NCBI GenBank assembly: GCA_910577605.1
Contig: CAJTON010000002.1
Location: forward strand, 10,316 to 21,373
Direction: 5' to 3'
Source of the DNA: an uncultured Butyrivibrio sp.
GTDB lineage: Bacteria; Bacillota; Clostridia; Lachnospirales; Lachnospiraceae
Length of the DNA: 11,058 nucleotides
How positions within the stretch are numbered: position 1 is the stretch's first letter; every line of letters begins with the position of its first letter. This document shows, piece by piece, positions 1 through 6,501 of the stretch. The notes below the pieces were generated by a model. That model had not been told where the DNA came from. It worked only from the letters and a program-made list of their open reading frames with translations, and did no database searches. The position numbers and the translations under genes are program-made.

Positions 1-1
1 C

Positions 2-376
2 ATGATCGACGAACAGCTTTACAATATGTGCAGAGCAGAGGAATGGAGCAAGGATCTGGTGGCTCAATTCCCTGACTACGACGGTTACCGCAGTCTCGGA
101 CTCGGCGCGGTCATACTTAAAGACAACGCCGTCGTTTCCGGCGCCTCCTCCTACTCGCGTTATCTCGGAGGCATCGAAATAGAAATAGACACAAAAAAAG
201 AATACCGCAGAAAAGGTCTGGCGTACATATGCGGCGCAAAGCTGATCCTTGAATGTCTGAAGCGGGATCTGTATCCAAGCTGGGACGCGCAGAATAAAGC
301 GTCCGTCGCTTTGGCAGAAAAGCTCGGATATCATTACAGCCACAGCTACAAGGCTATCGAAATTCAGAGGCACTAA
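2..376 (+). CDS. GNAT-family N-acetyltransferase, 3' part only
   Basis: This is the C-terminal part of an acetyl-CoA-dependent N-acetyltransferase. The frame is open to the left edge, and the Met at base 2 is probably internal because about 124 residues is short for the family. The acetyl-CoA pyrophosphate-binding motif is visible as E-Y-R-R-K-G-L-A at residues 67-74. It is followed by the helix with A-K-L-I-L-E-C and the closing strands with W-D-A-Q-N-K-A-S and A-E-K-L-G-Y, the usual GNAT ending. The pattern is closest to the two-domain GNAT_acetyltran group (ZmaR-like, about 260 residues), so roughly half the protein lies outside the window. The substrate cannot be told. The last codons and the stop are part of a long hairpin shared with the convergent lipoprotein gene. 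Confidence 0.82.
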   Translation: MIDEQLYNMCRAEEWSKDLVAQFPDYDGYRSLGLGAVILKDNAVVSGASSYSRYLGGIEIEIDTKKEYRRKGLAYICGAKLILECLKRDLYPSWDAQNKASVALAEKLGYHYSHSYKAIEIQRH

Positions 377-402
377 AGGGTTTTCAGCCCTTTGATGCCT
401 CT
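366..402. terminator. Bidirectional terminator-like hairpin between convergent genes
   Basis: The arms 366-380 and 388-402 pair over 15 positions with one C-A mismatch and one G-T wobble, around a 7-base loop (ttttcag). The inner arms are AAAGGG and CCCTTT, the outer arms AGAGGCA and TGCCTCT. It overlaps the last two codons and stop of the GNAT gene and lies 35 bases beyond the stop of the minus-strand lipoprotein gene. No long T-run follows on either side, so termination is inferred from stem strength and position rather than from a textbook intrinsic terminator. Confidence 0.6.
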
Positions 403-436
403 GTCCTCGATCCTTTCAAACGCAGTATTCTCTCTT

Positions 437-1720
437 CTAGTGTACTCCAAAGCAAAGTATCTCAAATTCCTTTGCTTCGTCGCCATCCGCCATCTTTATC
501 TCGACCTTGTGGCTGCCGCTGTCTTTTGCCCTGAAAACCCTTTCGGTCACAGGATTATTCCAGCCGTCATCCGAATTGCCGTAAAGCGTTGCCGCGCGTT
601 CTCCGTCTATATATATGTCGGCTGCGCCGTACGCGTCGTTTTTCGTATCCTTGTAAACTATATAGAGAGCGTCGCCTTCAAAGCTGAACTTAAAGCCGTC
701 ATTGCCGGAAATATCGCGGGTCCACCCCTGTTTAAAGGAAGCGTGATTTGAACCCGTCTTGTACGAGCCGGAGCTTTCGATATTTATTGTGCCGGTATTA
801 AGCTCATTATCGACCATGAGCAGCTCCGAGTGGTCAAAGCCGTTAGCGAAAGCGTCGGGAACCTTATATTCTGCGGCGGACTCTTCTTTGTCCACGGTCT
901 TAAAATAATTGATAATAAAATCCGCGTAAAGCCTGCTGCCGTCGGCGTTCGGATGTGACTCATCCTTGGACCACTGCTCCCATGTATAATCGCCGCTTTC
1001 TATAAAGGGCCATATTGCGTTCTTTACGCTTATTTTGGGAAGATCGTATTTAAAAGTGATGAGATTCATATTGTCCTGACAGGTATATCCCGACTTTACA
1101 ACAGAATACAAAAGCACCACCGCCGGCTCATTCGGCTGAGTGAGAGCCTTGTAAACAAGGCTTTCATAGCCTGTATTGTCTATGTTGGCAGTCCCGTCAT
1201 TCACTGCAAATTCTATAAACACTATATCCGGCTCATATTTGAACAGATCCCTGTCGGAACGGATAAGTCCGAGTATCGACGGCGTTCCGCTCAAGCCCGC
1301 GTTGACATAGTGCACGTTGTCGCCCGTCCCGTAATTTTCCTTGAAAAACTCGTATGTAAGCTTGGCGTAAATGTCCTTTGTTCCGGCGTTATAGCCCTCG
1401 GTTATAGAACCGCCTATGAATCCTATGGTTATATCCTCGCCCGCGCGCGCCTTCTCGATAGCCTTTTTCATGCGGTAATTGTTGCCGGTGGATAGCAGTG
1501 AATTTAACGTCATCTGCTGCTCCATCGTAAGCTCACCAGTTTGCTCCGAAGTGCTTTCCGCCTCGTCCTTTGTCGCGTCCGTATTGGTTTCCGGGGCAGT
1601 CTCCTGCGCCGCGCCCGACGTCGGCGTATCATTCGTATCCTTACCGCACGCCGAAAAAAGCGCGCACACCGTAACCGCCGTCATACACAGCGCGGCTGCA
1701 AGTCTTATTTTCTTTTTCAT
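437..1720 (-). CDS. SGNH/GDSL hydrolase lipoprotein (probable carbohydrate esterase)
   Basis: A 427-residue exported esterase, probably lipid-anchored outside the membrane. The N-terminus K-K-K-I-R plus a hydrophobic stretch ends in L-F-S-A-C, a near-lipobox with Cys25 as the anchor (Phe at -3 is not ideal). A T/E/D-rich linker spans about 26-65. The SGNH fold follows: block I G-G-S-I-T with Ser105, block II around Asn140-Gly142, block III F-A-V-N-D with Asn174, and block V D-E-S-H with Asp253 and His256, so the catalytic set is complete. Residues about 300-427 form a second, beta-rich domain with aromatic residues that resembles a carbohydrate-binding or jelly-roll module. In this family the reaction is usually O-deacetylation of glycans; the substrate here is inference. 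The start is supported by AAAGGAG seven bases upstream. No clear promoter was found; the leader carries a GC-rich hairpin. Confidence 0.85.
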   Translation of the reverse strand: MKKKIRLAAALCMTAVTVCALFSACGKDTNDTPTSGAAQETAPETNTDATKDEAESTSEQTGELTMEQQMTLNSLLSTGNNYRMKKAIEKARAGEDITIGFIGGSITEGYNAGTKDIYAKLTYEFFKENYGTGDNVHYVNAGLSGTPSILGLIRSDRDLFKYEPDIVFIEFAVNDGTANIDNTGYESLVYKALTQPNEPAVVLLYSVVKSGYTCQDNMNLITFKYDLPKISVKNAIWPFIESGDYTWEQWSKDESHPNADGSRLYADFIINYFKTVDKEESAAEYKVPDAFANGFDHSELLMVDNELNTGTINIESSGSYKTGSNHASFKQGWTRDISGNDGFKFSFEGDALYIVYKDTKNDAYGAADIYIDGERAATLYGNSDDGWNNPVTERVFRAKDSGSHKVEIKMADGDEAKEFEILCFGVH

Positions 1721-1738
1721 AAACTCTCTCCTTTATAT

Positions 1739-1867
1739 TTACAAATAACAGGGCAGCAGCGCCGCCCTGTATTTATGTATAACTGATATGATGATGACGC
1801 TTTTCCAACCCAGTGTGTCCTTTACTGCGTCGAAGCCGTTTTCCTTAAAGGGAATCCGGCAAACCAT
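1739..1867 (-). pseudogene. Orphan 42-codon frame, possible gene remnant
   Basis: The gap between the lipoprotein and methyltransferase genes holds a short minus-strand frame with an ATG directly after an in-frame stop. No ribosome binding site precedes it. The middle (K-E-N-G-F-D-A-V-K-D, then G-W-K-S-V-I-I-I-S and H-K-Y-R-A-A-L-L) reads like real protein: an amphipathic helix followed by a beta strand. Its codon choice resembles that of the neighbouring genes. The strand-turn-helix pattern loosely recalls the end of DUF218/YdcF-type domains, but it is too short to assign. The tail runs into the leader hairpin of the lipoprotein gene. The best reading is the degraded 3' end of a lost gene; chance coding potential is the alternative. 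Confidence 0.28.
1743..1774 (-). other. Leader hairpin upstream of the lipoprotein gene
   Basis: Perfect 7-bp arms ACAGGGC (1748-1754) and GCCCTGT (1764-1770) enclose a 9-base loop. They are extended by AAAT/ATTT (1743-1746 with 1771-1774) with base 1747 bulged. On the minus strand the hairpin ends 22 bases before the lipoprotein start codon, just ahead of its ribosome binding site. It is followed by AT-rich sequence without a clean T-run. It could be a weak terminator of an earlier transcript or a structured leader; the sequence does not decide between these. Confidence 0.45.
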
Positions 1868-1893
1868 TTAAGCTATTCATAATCAGAAATTAA

Positions 1894-2643
1894 TTATTTA
1901 CTCGCTACAATAGTAAACTCTCCCGGTATATTTTCATTTGTCCAGGCAGGGTGTTCATCAAACCTTCTTAGCGTAAAACCGCTGTTTATTACTGAATTGA
2001 TGATCTCACTGATTGTATACTTTCTATAACTGCACTTAGGCATCTGTCTGCGAACGTTTTCTTCAAAGAAACGGGCATGCGCCATTTCGCCTTCAAATAT
2101 TTCCTCTGAAAAATAACTCATGGCCGGCTGTTCAAGATTCAAGATGTCGGCTATTTTTGTAAACGGATGAAAATCACTGCATATCATTTTTCCGTTTTCT
2201 TTCAATAATGAATACATAATGTACATAAATTGACCAATATCATGAAAGTAATGTAATACTCCGCCTTCCATAAAGACCACGTCAAAGTGATTCCCGTACT
2301 TTTCCATATCAATTTCCAATACATCACATACTTCAAAATTCAAATCGACTTTTGCGGCTGCTGCGGCTTCAAGCGCATATTTCTTATTATCTTCCGAAAT
2401 GTCAAAAACAGTAACTTCCGCTCCCAAAACAGCCAAGGGAACCGCTTTCTTTCCGCAAGAGCCGCATATGTTCGCTATTTTGATACCGCTGTATGTATCA
2501 AAATAAGCCGAATACCTTTTAAGCATTCCCACAGGATCTTCTAAGTCCGCTTTTGCCCTGTCGACCGGTGTACCTGATTGTTTTATCCAAAACTCATACG
2601 CATTATATTCCCACGCCTTTTTATTTTGAATACTATATTCCAT
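1894..2643 (-). CDS. Class I SAM-dependent methyltransferase
   Basis: A 249-residue Rossmann-fold methyltransferase. Motif I is A-N-I-C-G-S-C-G-K-K (residues 57-66), a variant of the usual glycine-rich SAM loop. Asp81 in V-F-D-I-S ends strand 2 and should bind the SAM ribose. C-D-V-L-E-I-D follows near 106-112, and motif IV is F-D-V-V-F-M-E-G-G-V-L-H-Y-F (120-133). The L-L-K-E-N-G-K-M-I-C helix-strand near 146-155 is also typical. The acceptor is not identifiable; the aromatic and His-rich C-terminal half resembles small-molecule methyltransferases. The gene starts three bases after the stop of the DUF1508 gene, with only a GAGG eight bases upstream, so coupled translation is likely. It is visibly more AT-rich than its neighbours, which may point to separate acquisition. 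No terminator is obvious after its stop. Confidence 0.85.
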   Translation of the reverse strand: MEYSIQNKKAWEYNAYEFWIKQSGTPVDRAKADLEDPVGMLKRYSAYFDTYSGIKIANICGSCGKKAVPLAVLGAEVTVFDISEDNKKYALEAAAAAKVDLNFEVCDVLEIDMEKYGNHFDVVFMEGGVLHYFHDIGQFMYIMYSLLKENGKMICSDFHPFTKIADILNLEQPAMSYFSEEIFEGEMAHARFFEENVRRQMPKCSYRKYTISEIINSVINSGFTLRRFDEHPAWTNENIPGEFTIVASK

Positions 2644-2646
2644 TCA

Positions 2647-3015
2647 TTATGCCTCGACGATGTCCGCGTCTGGAGCGTTCTTCTTTATGCTCTCGATTCC
2701 GTTCATGCAGCCCGCTTTTGCCTTGTAGCCCTCTCCCGTAGCGATGATCTCGCCGTTGGTTGCTTTAAGACGGAAACGGTACTCGCCCGCCTTGTCCTGA
2801 TAAACCTCGAATTTGGGATGCTTGACCTTCTCGAAGCCCTCGACTGTCTGATCCTCGATTCCCGCAACAGGGGCATTCTTCTGAACGCTCGCGATTCCGT
2901 TCCTGCAAGCCGCCTCCGAGCTGTATACCTCAGAAGTCGCGATAACCTCTCCGTTTCCTGCCTTTAAATCGAACTTGATGCCGGTGTTAGTCTGCTTTAC
3001 TACAAATTTACCCAT
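2647..3015 (-). CDS. Two-repeat DUF1508 (YegP-like, UPF0339) protein
   Basis: A 122-residue protein made of two tandem DUF1508 units, about residues 3-52 and 67-120. Each unit carries the family pattern: a beta hairpin ending in K-A-x-N-G-E-x-I-A-T, then a Y-x-x-x-x-x-C-x-N-G-I-x-S-[VI]-x-K-N-A-P helix region. The length matches E. coli YegP, whose function is still unclear. There is no signal peptide or membrane segment, so it should be cytoplasmic. The start is fixed by AGGAGG seven bases upstream, one of the strongest ribosome binding sites here, and a good sigma-A promoter lies about 65 bases further up. With this promoter and ribosome site it may be well expressed (inference). It heads a transcript that also carries the methyltransferase. 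Confidence 0.9.
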   Translation of the reverse strand: MGKFVVKQTNTGIKFDLKAGNGEVIATSEVYSSEAACRNGIASVQKNAPVAGIEDQTVEGFEKVKHPKFEVYQDKAGEYRFRLKATNGEIIATGEGYKAKAGCMNGIESIKKNAPDADIVEA

Positions 3016-3079
3016 TTTGTTTCCTCCTGAAATGTATAAATATTTATGATTCCCGTCAAGGGGAACTGTCTTTGTCTAT

Positions 3080-3108
3080 ATTTTACTATACGCAAAGAGT
3101 TATTTCAA
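3080..3108 (-). promoter_or_regulatory. Sigma-A promoter for the DUF1508-methyltransferase pair
   Basis: On the minus strand TTGAAA (3108-3103) and TAAAAT (3085-3080) are separated by 17 bases, each one mismatch from consensus. Transcription would begin near 3073, giving a leader of about 58 bases. That leader contains a small dyad, TTCCC/GGGAA (3050-3054 with 3061-3065). Confidence 0.65.
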
Positions 3109-3119
3109 GAGAATTAATT

Positions 3120-3134
3120 CCCGTTTTTTACGGG
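3120..3134. promoter_or_regulatory. Dyad between the two divergent promoters
   Basis: CCCGT (3120-3124) and ACGGG (3130-3134) form perfect 5-bp arms around five T residues. The dyad sits between the -35 boxes of the two divergent promoters, 11 bases from one and 7 from the other, where an operator could act on both. The word ATTCCCGT, which overlaps its left arm, also occurs at 3049-3056. No regulator gene is adjacent, so function is inference. Confidence 0.3.
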
Positions 3135-3141
3135 TTCCCTG

Positions 3142-3170
3142 TTGTTTTTTTCCTGCAAAAAGTCTATAAT
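3142..3170 (+). promoter_or_regulatory. Sigma-A promoter for trkA-trkH
   Basis: TTGTTT (3142-3147) and a perfect TATAAT (3165-3170) are separated by exactly 17 bases. The expected start site near 3177 leaves a leader of about 35 bases before the trkA ATG at 3212, which is preceded by AGAGGAG with a seven-base spacer. Confidence 0.75.
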
Positions 3171-3211
3171 CTATTGAAGCACCATTTTTTACCTGGAAGA
3201 GGAGAAATCTC

Positions 3212-4549
3212 ATGAAAATAATAATTGCCGGAGGCGGAAAGGTAGGAGCCGCGCTGACCCGTCAGCTGTCGTCGGAGGGACATGACATAACGCTTATCGA
3301 CTCCAACCAGGCGGTTCTTGACAATACCATTGAAAAATACGACGTTATTTCCGTTAAAGGAAACTGCGCGACCTCAAAGGTTCTTGAACAGGCGGGAATA
3401 AAGGAGGCGACGCTTCTTATCGCCGCCACGAGCGAGGACGAAATAAATCTTTTGTGCTGCCTTACGGCGCACGCCGTAAATCCGAATCTGCACACCATAG
3501 CAAGGATCCGCAACCCAGAATATTCGGAGCAGATATATCAGATGAGGAAAATTTTCGCCTTATCTCTAACCGTAAATCCTGAACGTCAGGCTGCTCGTGA
3601 GATCGAAAAGCTCCTCAGATTTCCGGGCTTTTTAAAACGCGATTCCTTTGCGAAGGACAGGGTAGAGATCGTTGAACTGCGAGTCGGGGAAGAAAGTATA
3701 CTCAACGGAATAAGCCTGAGCGAGCTTACAAGCATCGTCAAATGTCAGGTACTTGTATGCACCGTACTGAGGGACGGCGAAGCGATCATGCCTGGCGGTT
3801 CTTTTATCCTTGAAGAAAACGACCGCATCTTCGTAACCGCTCCCACCAACGAGCTGACTACGCTTCTCAAAAATCTGAACATAATCACTCACAGAATAAA
3901 GAGCGTAATGCTCGCGGGAGGAGGAAGACTCAGCATATATCTCTCTCAGCTTCTTACTAAAAGCGGCATGAATTACGACAGGTGCGTGATGTTAGCTCAG
4001 CTTCTTCCCGCCGTCGATATAATACACGGCGACGCAAGCAGCCTTCCCCTTCTTGAAAGCGAAGGAATTTCGGAATGCGACGCGCTTGTCTCGCTTACGG
4101 GGCTTGACGAAATGAATATGGTCATCTCCCTGTACGCCACAGATCATAAGGTTCCTTTGGTAATAACAAAGTTTGGACACGCGGAGGAAACCTCCATCTT
4201 CAACAGACTTGCTATCGGAAGTATAATAAGCCCTAGAGAGCTTTGCTGCAACATCATAGCGCGTTATGTACGCGCCATGCACAAGCAGACGGGCGCGGCA
4301 GTGTCAGTCCATTCAATCGCTGCCGGAAAAGCCGAAGCCGCGGAATTCATCGTTGATAAGGGTACATTGCACTGCGACGAGCCGCTCAAAAGCTTTAAGA
4401 TACGCAAAAACGTGCTTATCGTATGCATAACGCATCAAGGAAGCACCATCATTCCTAACGGTGATTCGTGCTTTTGCATAGACGATACGGTCGTCGTCGT
4501 TACAGTTGCCGGAACCGCGCTTTCACAGCTTAACGACATTTTTGAGTAA
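3212..4549 (+). CDS. trkA: Trk K+ uptake system NAD-binding subunit TrkA
   Basis: A 445-residue cytosolic gating subunit with the duplicated RCK plan: RCK_N 1-125, RCK_C about 143-222, RCK_N about 230-345, RCK_C about 365-445. The first Rossmann unit is complete, with A-G-G-G-K-V-G (6-12) and T-L-I-D-S (27-31) ending strand 2 in the ribose-binding Asp. The second has A-G-G-G-R-L-S (235-241) and I-H-G-D (271-274). Between them K-S-G-M runs straight into N-Y-D-R-C, so about seven residues equivalent to D-I-T-L-I-D-S are absent and nucleotide binding there should be impaired. This also explains a length slightly below the usual 450-460. The start has AGAGGAG seven bases upstream and a consensus promoter. 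trkH begins 28 bases downstream, so the two are almost certainly cotranscribed. Confidence 0.93.
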   Translation: MKIIIAGGGKVGAALTRQLSSEGHDITLIDSNQAVLDNTIEKYDVISVKGNCATSKVLEQAGIKEATLLIAATSEDEINLLCCLTAHAVNPNLHTIARIRNPEYSEQIYQMRKIFALSLTVNPERQAAREIEKLLRFPGFLKRDSFAKDRVEIVELRVGEESILNGISLSELTSIVKCQVLVCTVLRDGEAIMPGGSFILEENDRIFVTAPTNELTTLLKNLNIITHRIKSVMLAGGGRLSIYLSQLLTKSGMNYDRCVMLAQLLPAVDIIHGDASSLPLLESEGISECDALVSLTGLDEMNMVISLYATDHKVPLVITKFGHAEETSIFNRLAIGSIISPRELCCNIIARYVRAMHKQTGAAVSVHSIAAGKAEAAEFIVDKGTLHCDEPLKSFKIRKNVLIVCITHQGSTIIPNGDSCFCIDDTVVVVTVAGTALSQLNDIFE

Positions 4550-4577
4550 CGCGTATAGAATTTTAAGGAGAAGTACC

Positions 4578-6032
4578 ATGAACTATAAAAGAATCAGCCG
4601 CATTCTTGCCCAGATTCTGCTGCTTGAGGCGCTTTTTATGCTGCCCGCGCTGGGAATCTCGCTCCACGACGGGCAGCGGGACGCAGCGCTTGGATTTATA
4701 TATACGATCGGTATTATCGTAGCCGTCGCGGGACTGCTTTTTGCCGCGTCGCGCAGGACCCCGCAGGGATTCTACGCAAGAGAAGGAATGGTATGCGTAG
4801 GAATCGGCTGGATAATAATGAGTCTTTTCGGCTGTCTGCCATTTATAATCTCAAAAGAGATCCCGGCTTTTATCGACGCGCTTTTTGAGATAGTTTCCGG
4901 CTTTACGACCACGGGAGCCACGATTTTATCGGACGTTGAAGCCATGTCGAGAGGTCTTTTGTACTGGCGCAGCTTCAGCCACTGGCTCGGCGGTATGGGC
5001 GTTCTGGTGCTGCTGCTTTTCTTTGTGTCGGCGCGGAACGAAAGAAGCGGATCGTCGCTTCATATTCTGCGCGCGGAAAGCCCCGGTCCCAGCGTCGGCA
5101 AGCTGGTTCCGCGCATGAAGCAGACGGCCTTTTATCTTTACCTGATATATATAGTTCTTACTATACTGAATTTTATTTTTCTGATTGCGGGAAAAATGCC
5201 GGTTTTTGACGCCGTCTGCACTGCTTTCGGCACCGCGGGAACGGGCGGCTTCGGCATACGAAACGACAGCATAGCCGGCTACAGCCCCTATCTGCAGAAT
5301 GTATGCACTGTGTTTATGCTGCTGTTCGGCGTGAATTTCAGCTGCTATTTCATGGTGCTTACAAGACAGTTCCGCGCCGTTATAGGCGACGAAGAGCTTC
5401 GCACCTACGTTATTATGGTTCTTGTAAGTATAATGTTAATAACGCTTAATCTTCGCAATTTCTACGCCTCAATGGGAGAAAATATAAGGCACGCTTCCTT
5501 TCAGGTCGCAAGTATCGTGACCACGACCGGATTTTCCACTACAGACTTTGATTTGTGGCCCAATTTTTCCAAAGCGATACTCGTGTTCCTGATGATCACG
5601 GGCGCGTGCGCCGGCAGTACGGGCGGCGGACTTAAATGCATCCGCATGATACTGCTGCTCAAATCAATGCACAGAAGTCTTAAAAAATCAATATATCCCA
5701 ACAAGGTCGACGTAGTAAGGATAAACAAAATGCCTATCGACGAAAAGGTGCTTTCCTCAACCAGCGCGTACCTTATCGCCTATGTCGTCATAATTGTCGT
5801 AAGCTTCCTTCTCGTATCGCTTGACGGATTTTCACTGACGACAAATATGACCGCCGTGCTCGCGACCTTCAACAACATAGGTCCCGGTCTTGAAGCCGTC
5901 GGTCCGGCGTGCAATTTCTCAGGCTACGGAGAATTTTCAAAACTGGTTTTTATTTTTGATATGCTTGCCGGAAGGCTTGAAATACTTCCCATGATGCTTT
6001 TGTTCACTCCGAGTACATGGCGGCGGCGGTAA
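4578..6032 (+). CDS. trkH: Trk K+ transporter membrane subunit TrkH
   Basis: A 484-residue integral membrane K+ transporter of the TrkH/KtrB family with four M1-P-M2 repeats. The four pore loops are visible: T-T-T-G-A-T (110-115), G-T-A-G-T-G-G-F-G (218-226), T-T-T-G-F-S (315-320) and N-N-I-G-P-G (432-437), with the selectivity glycines in place. The glycine-rich A-G-S-T-G-G-G-L-K (345-353) is the intramembrane gating segment of M2 in the third repeat. The end, G-R-L-E-I-L-P with S-T-W-R-R-R, is the normal family terminus, so the gene is complete. The ATG at 4578 is preferred because AAGGAG lies seven bases upstream. The frame extends further upstream only over the end of trkA and lacks a ribosome site there. 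Together with TrkA it takes up K+ for osmotic and pH balance. Confidence 0.95.
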   Translation: MNYKRISRILAQILLLEALFMLPALGISLHDGQRDAALGFIYTIGIIVAVAGLLFAASRRTPQGFYAREGMVCVGIGWIIMSLFGCLPFIISKEIPAFIDALFEIVSGFTTTGATILSDVEAMSRGLLYWRSFSHWLGGMGVLVLLLFFVSARNERSGSSLHILRAESPGPSVGKLVPRMKQTAFYLYLIYIVLTILNFIFLIAGKMPVFDAVCTAFGTAGTGGFGIRNDSIAGYSPYLQNVCTVFMLLFGVNFSCYFMVLTRQFRAVIGDEELRTYVIMVLVSIMLITLNLRNFYASMGENIRHASFQVASIVTTTGFSTTDFDLWPNFSKAILVFLMITGACAGSTGGGLKCIRMILLLKSMHRSLKKSIYPNKVDVVRINKMPIDEKVLSSTSAYLIAYVVIIVVSFLLVSLDGFSLTTNMTAVLATFNNIGPGLEAVGPACNFSGYGEFSKLVFIFDMLAGRLEILPMMLLFTPSTWRRR

Positions 6033-6063
6033 AAATGAAAAATCAATTCAGAAAGGAAAAATT

Positions 6064-6456
6064 ATGTGCGTATTCTGTTCGATCGCCAGACATGAGATAG
6101 AAACAAATACAGTGTTTGAGAATGAAAATATAATTGCCTTTCTCGATATGGCTCCGATAAATGAAGGACATGTATTAGTCGTTCCTAAAGCGCATTTTTT
6201 GGACGTCGATGAAATGCCGGACGAACTGCTTCATGAGATAACGGATGTTTCAAAAAAACTCGTATCTTCGATCAAAAAAGTCTATAATCCCGACGGTTAT
6301 TCGATCATGCAGAACGGCGGAAAATTTAATGACGTCGGACACTACCATATGCATATTTTTCCCAGATACGATAACGACGGTTTCGGATGGACAGAGTCCG
6401 GAAAAGAACAAAGAGCGGACGCAGATGTTGCGGATAAGATAAGATGGAATTTATAA
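6064..6456 (+). CDS. HIT-family (histidine triad) nucleotide hydrolase or transferase
   Basis: A 130-residue cytoplasmic HIT protein. The histidine triad is H-Y-H-M-H-I-F (His93, His95, His97) followed by P-R; the last triad histidine is the nucleophile that attacks the alpha phosphate of nucleotide conjugates. Cys2 and Cys5 (C-V-F-C) with His44 and His93 match the zinc site of HINT-like members. The substrate loop Q-N-G-G lies at 83-86. Such proteins usually hydrolyse AMP-lysine, adenosine phosphoramidates or Ap4A; the exact substrate cannot be read. It begins 31 bases after trkH with no terminator between, and has AAAGGAAA as ribosome site, so readthrough from the trk promoter is likely. 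A functional tie to K+ transport is not implied. Confidence 0.92.
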   Translation: MCVFCSIARHEIETNTVFENENIIAFLDMAPINEGHVLVVPKAHFLDVDEMPDELLHEITDVSKKLVSSIKKVYNPDGYSIMQNGGKFNDVGHYHMHIFPRYDNDGFGWTESGKEQRADADVADKIRWNL

Positions 6457-6501
6457 TGCCAATATACCGGAAATATTTTTTGAAAGCGGAGAAAATTAAT
6501 T

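Noticed and set aside
392..751. Open frame of 119 codons on the plus strand opposite the lipoprotein gene
   Set aside because: It is fully antisense to the conserved C-terminal domain of the lipoprotein, lacks a ribosome site and has no recognisable motif.
2578..2967. Open frame of 129 codons on the plus strand over the DUF1508 gene
   Set aside because: It is antisense to a clear two-repeat DUF1508 protein, and its apparent internal repeat only mirrors the real one.
3025..3060. TTGACG with a downstream TATACA or TACATT as a second minus-strand promoter for the DUF1508 gene
   Set aside because: Spacing is 15 for the better -10, and a start from the other would fall inside the ribosome binding site; the promoter at 3080-3108 fits better.
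4506..4577. Upstream extension of trkH overlapping the end of trkA
   Set aside because: The extra 24 residues have no family match and no ribosome site, while AAGGAG precedes the ATG at 4578.
6461..6479. AATAT/ATATT stem with T-run between the HIT and SGNH genes
   Set aside because: The stem is only five A-T pairs and would not be stable enough to end transcription.
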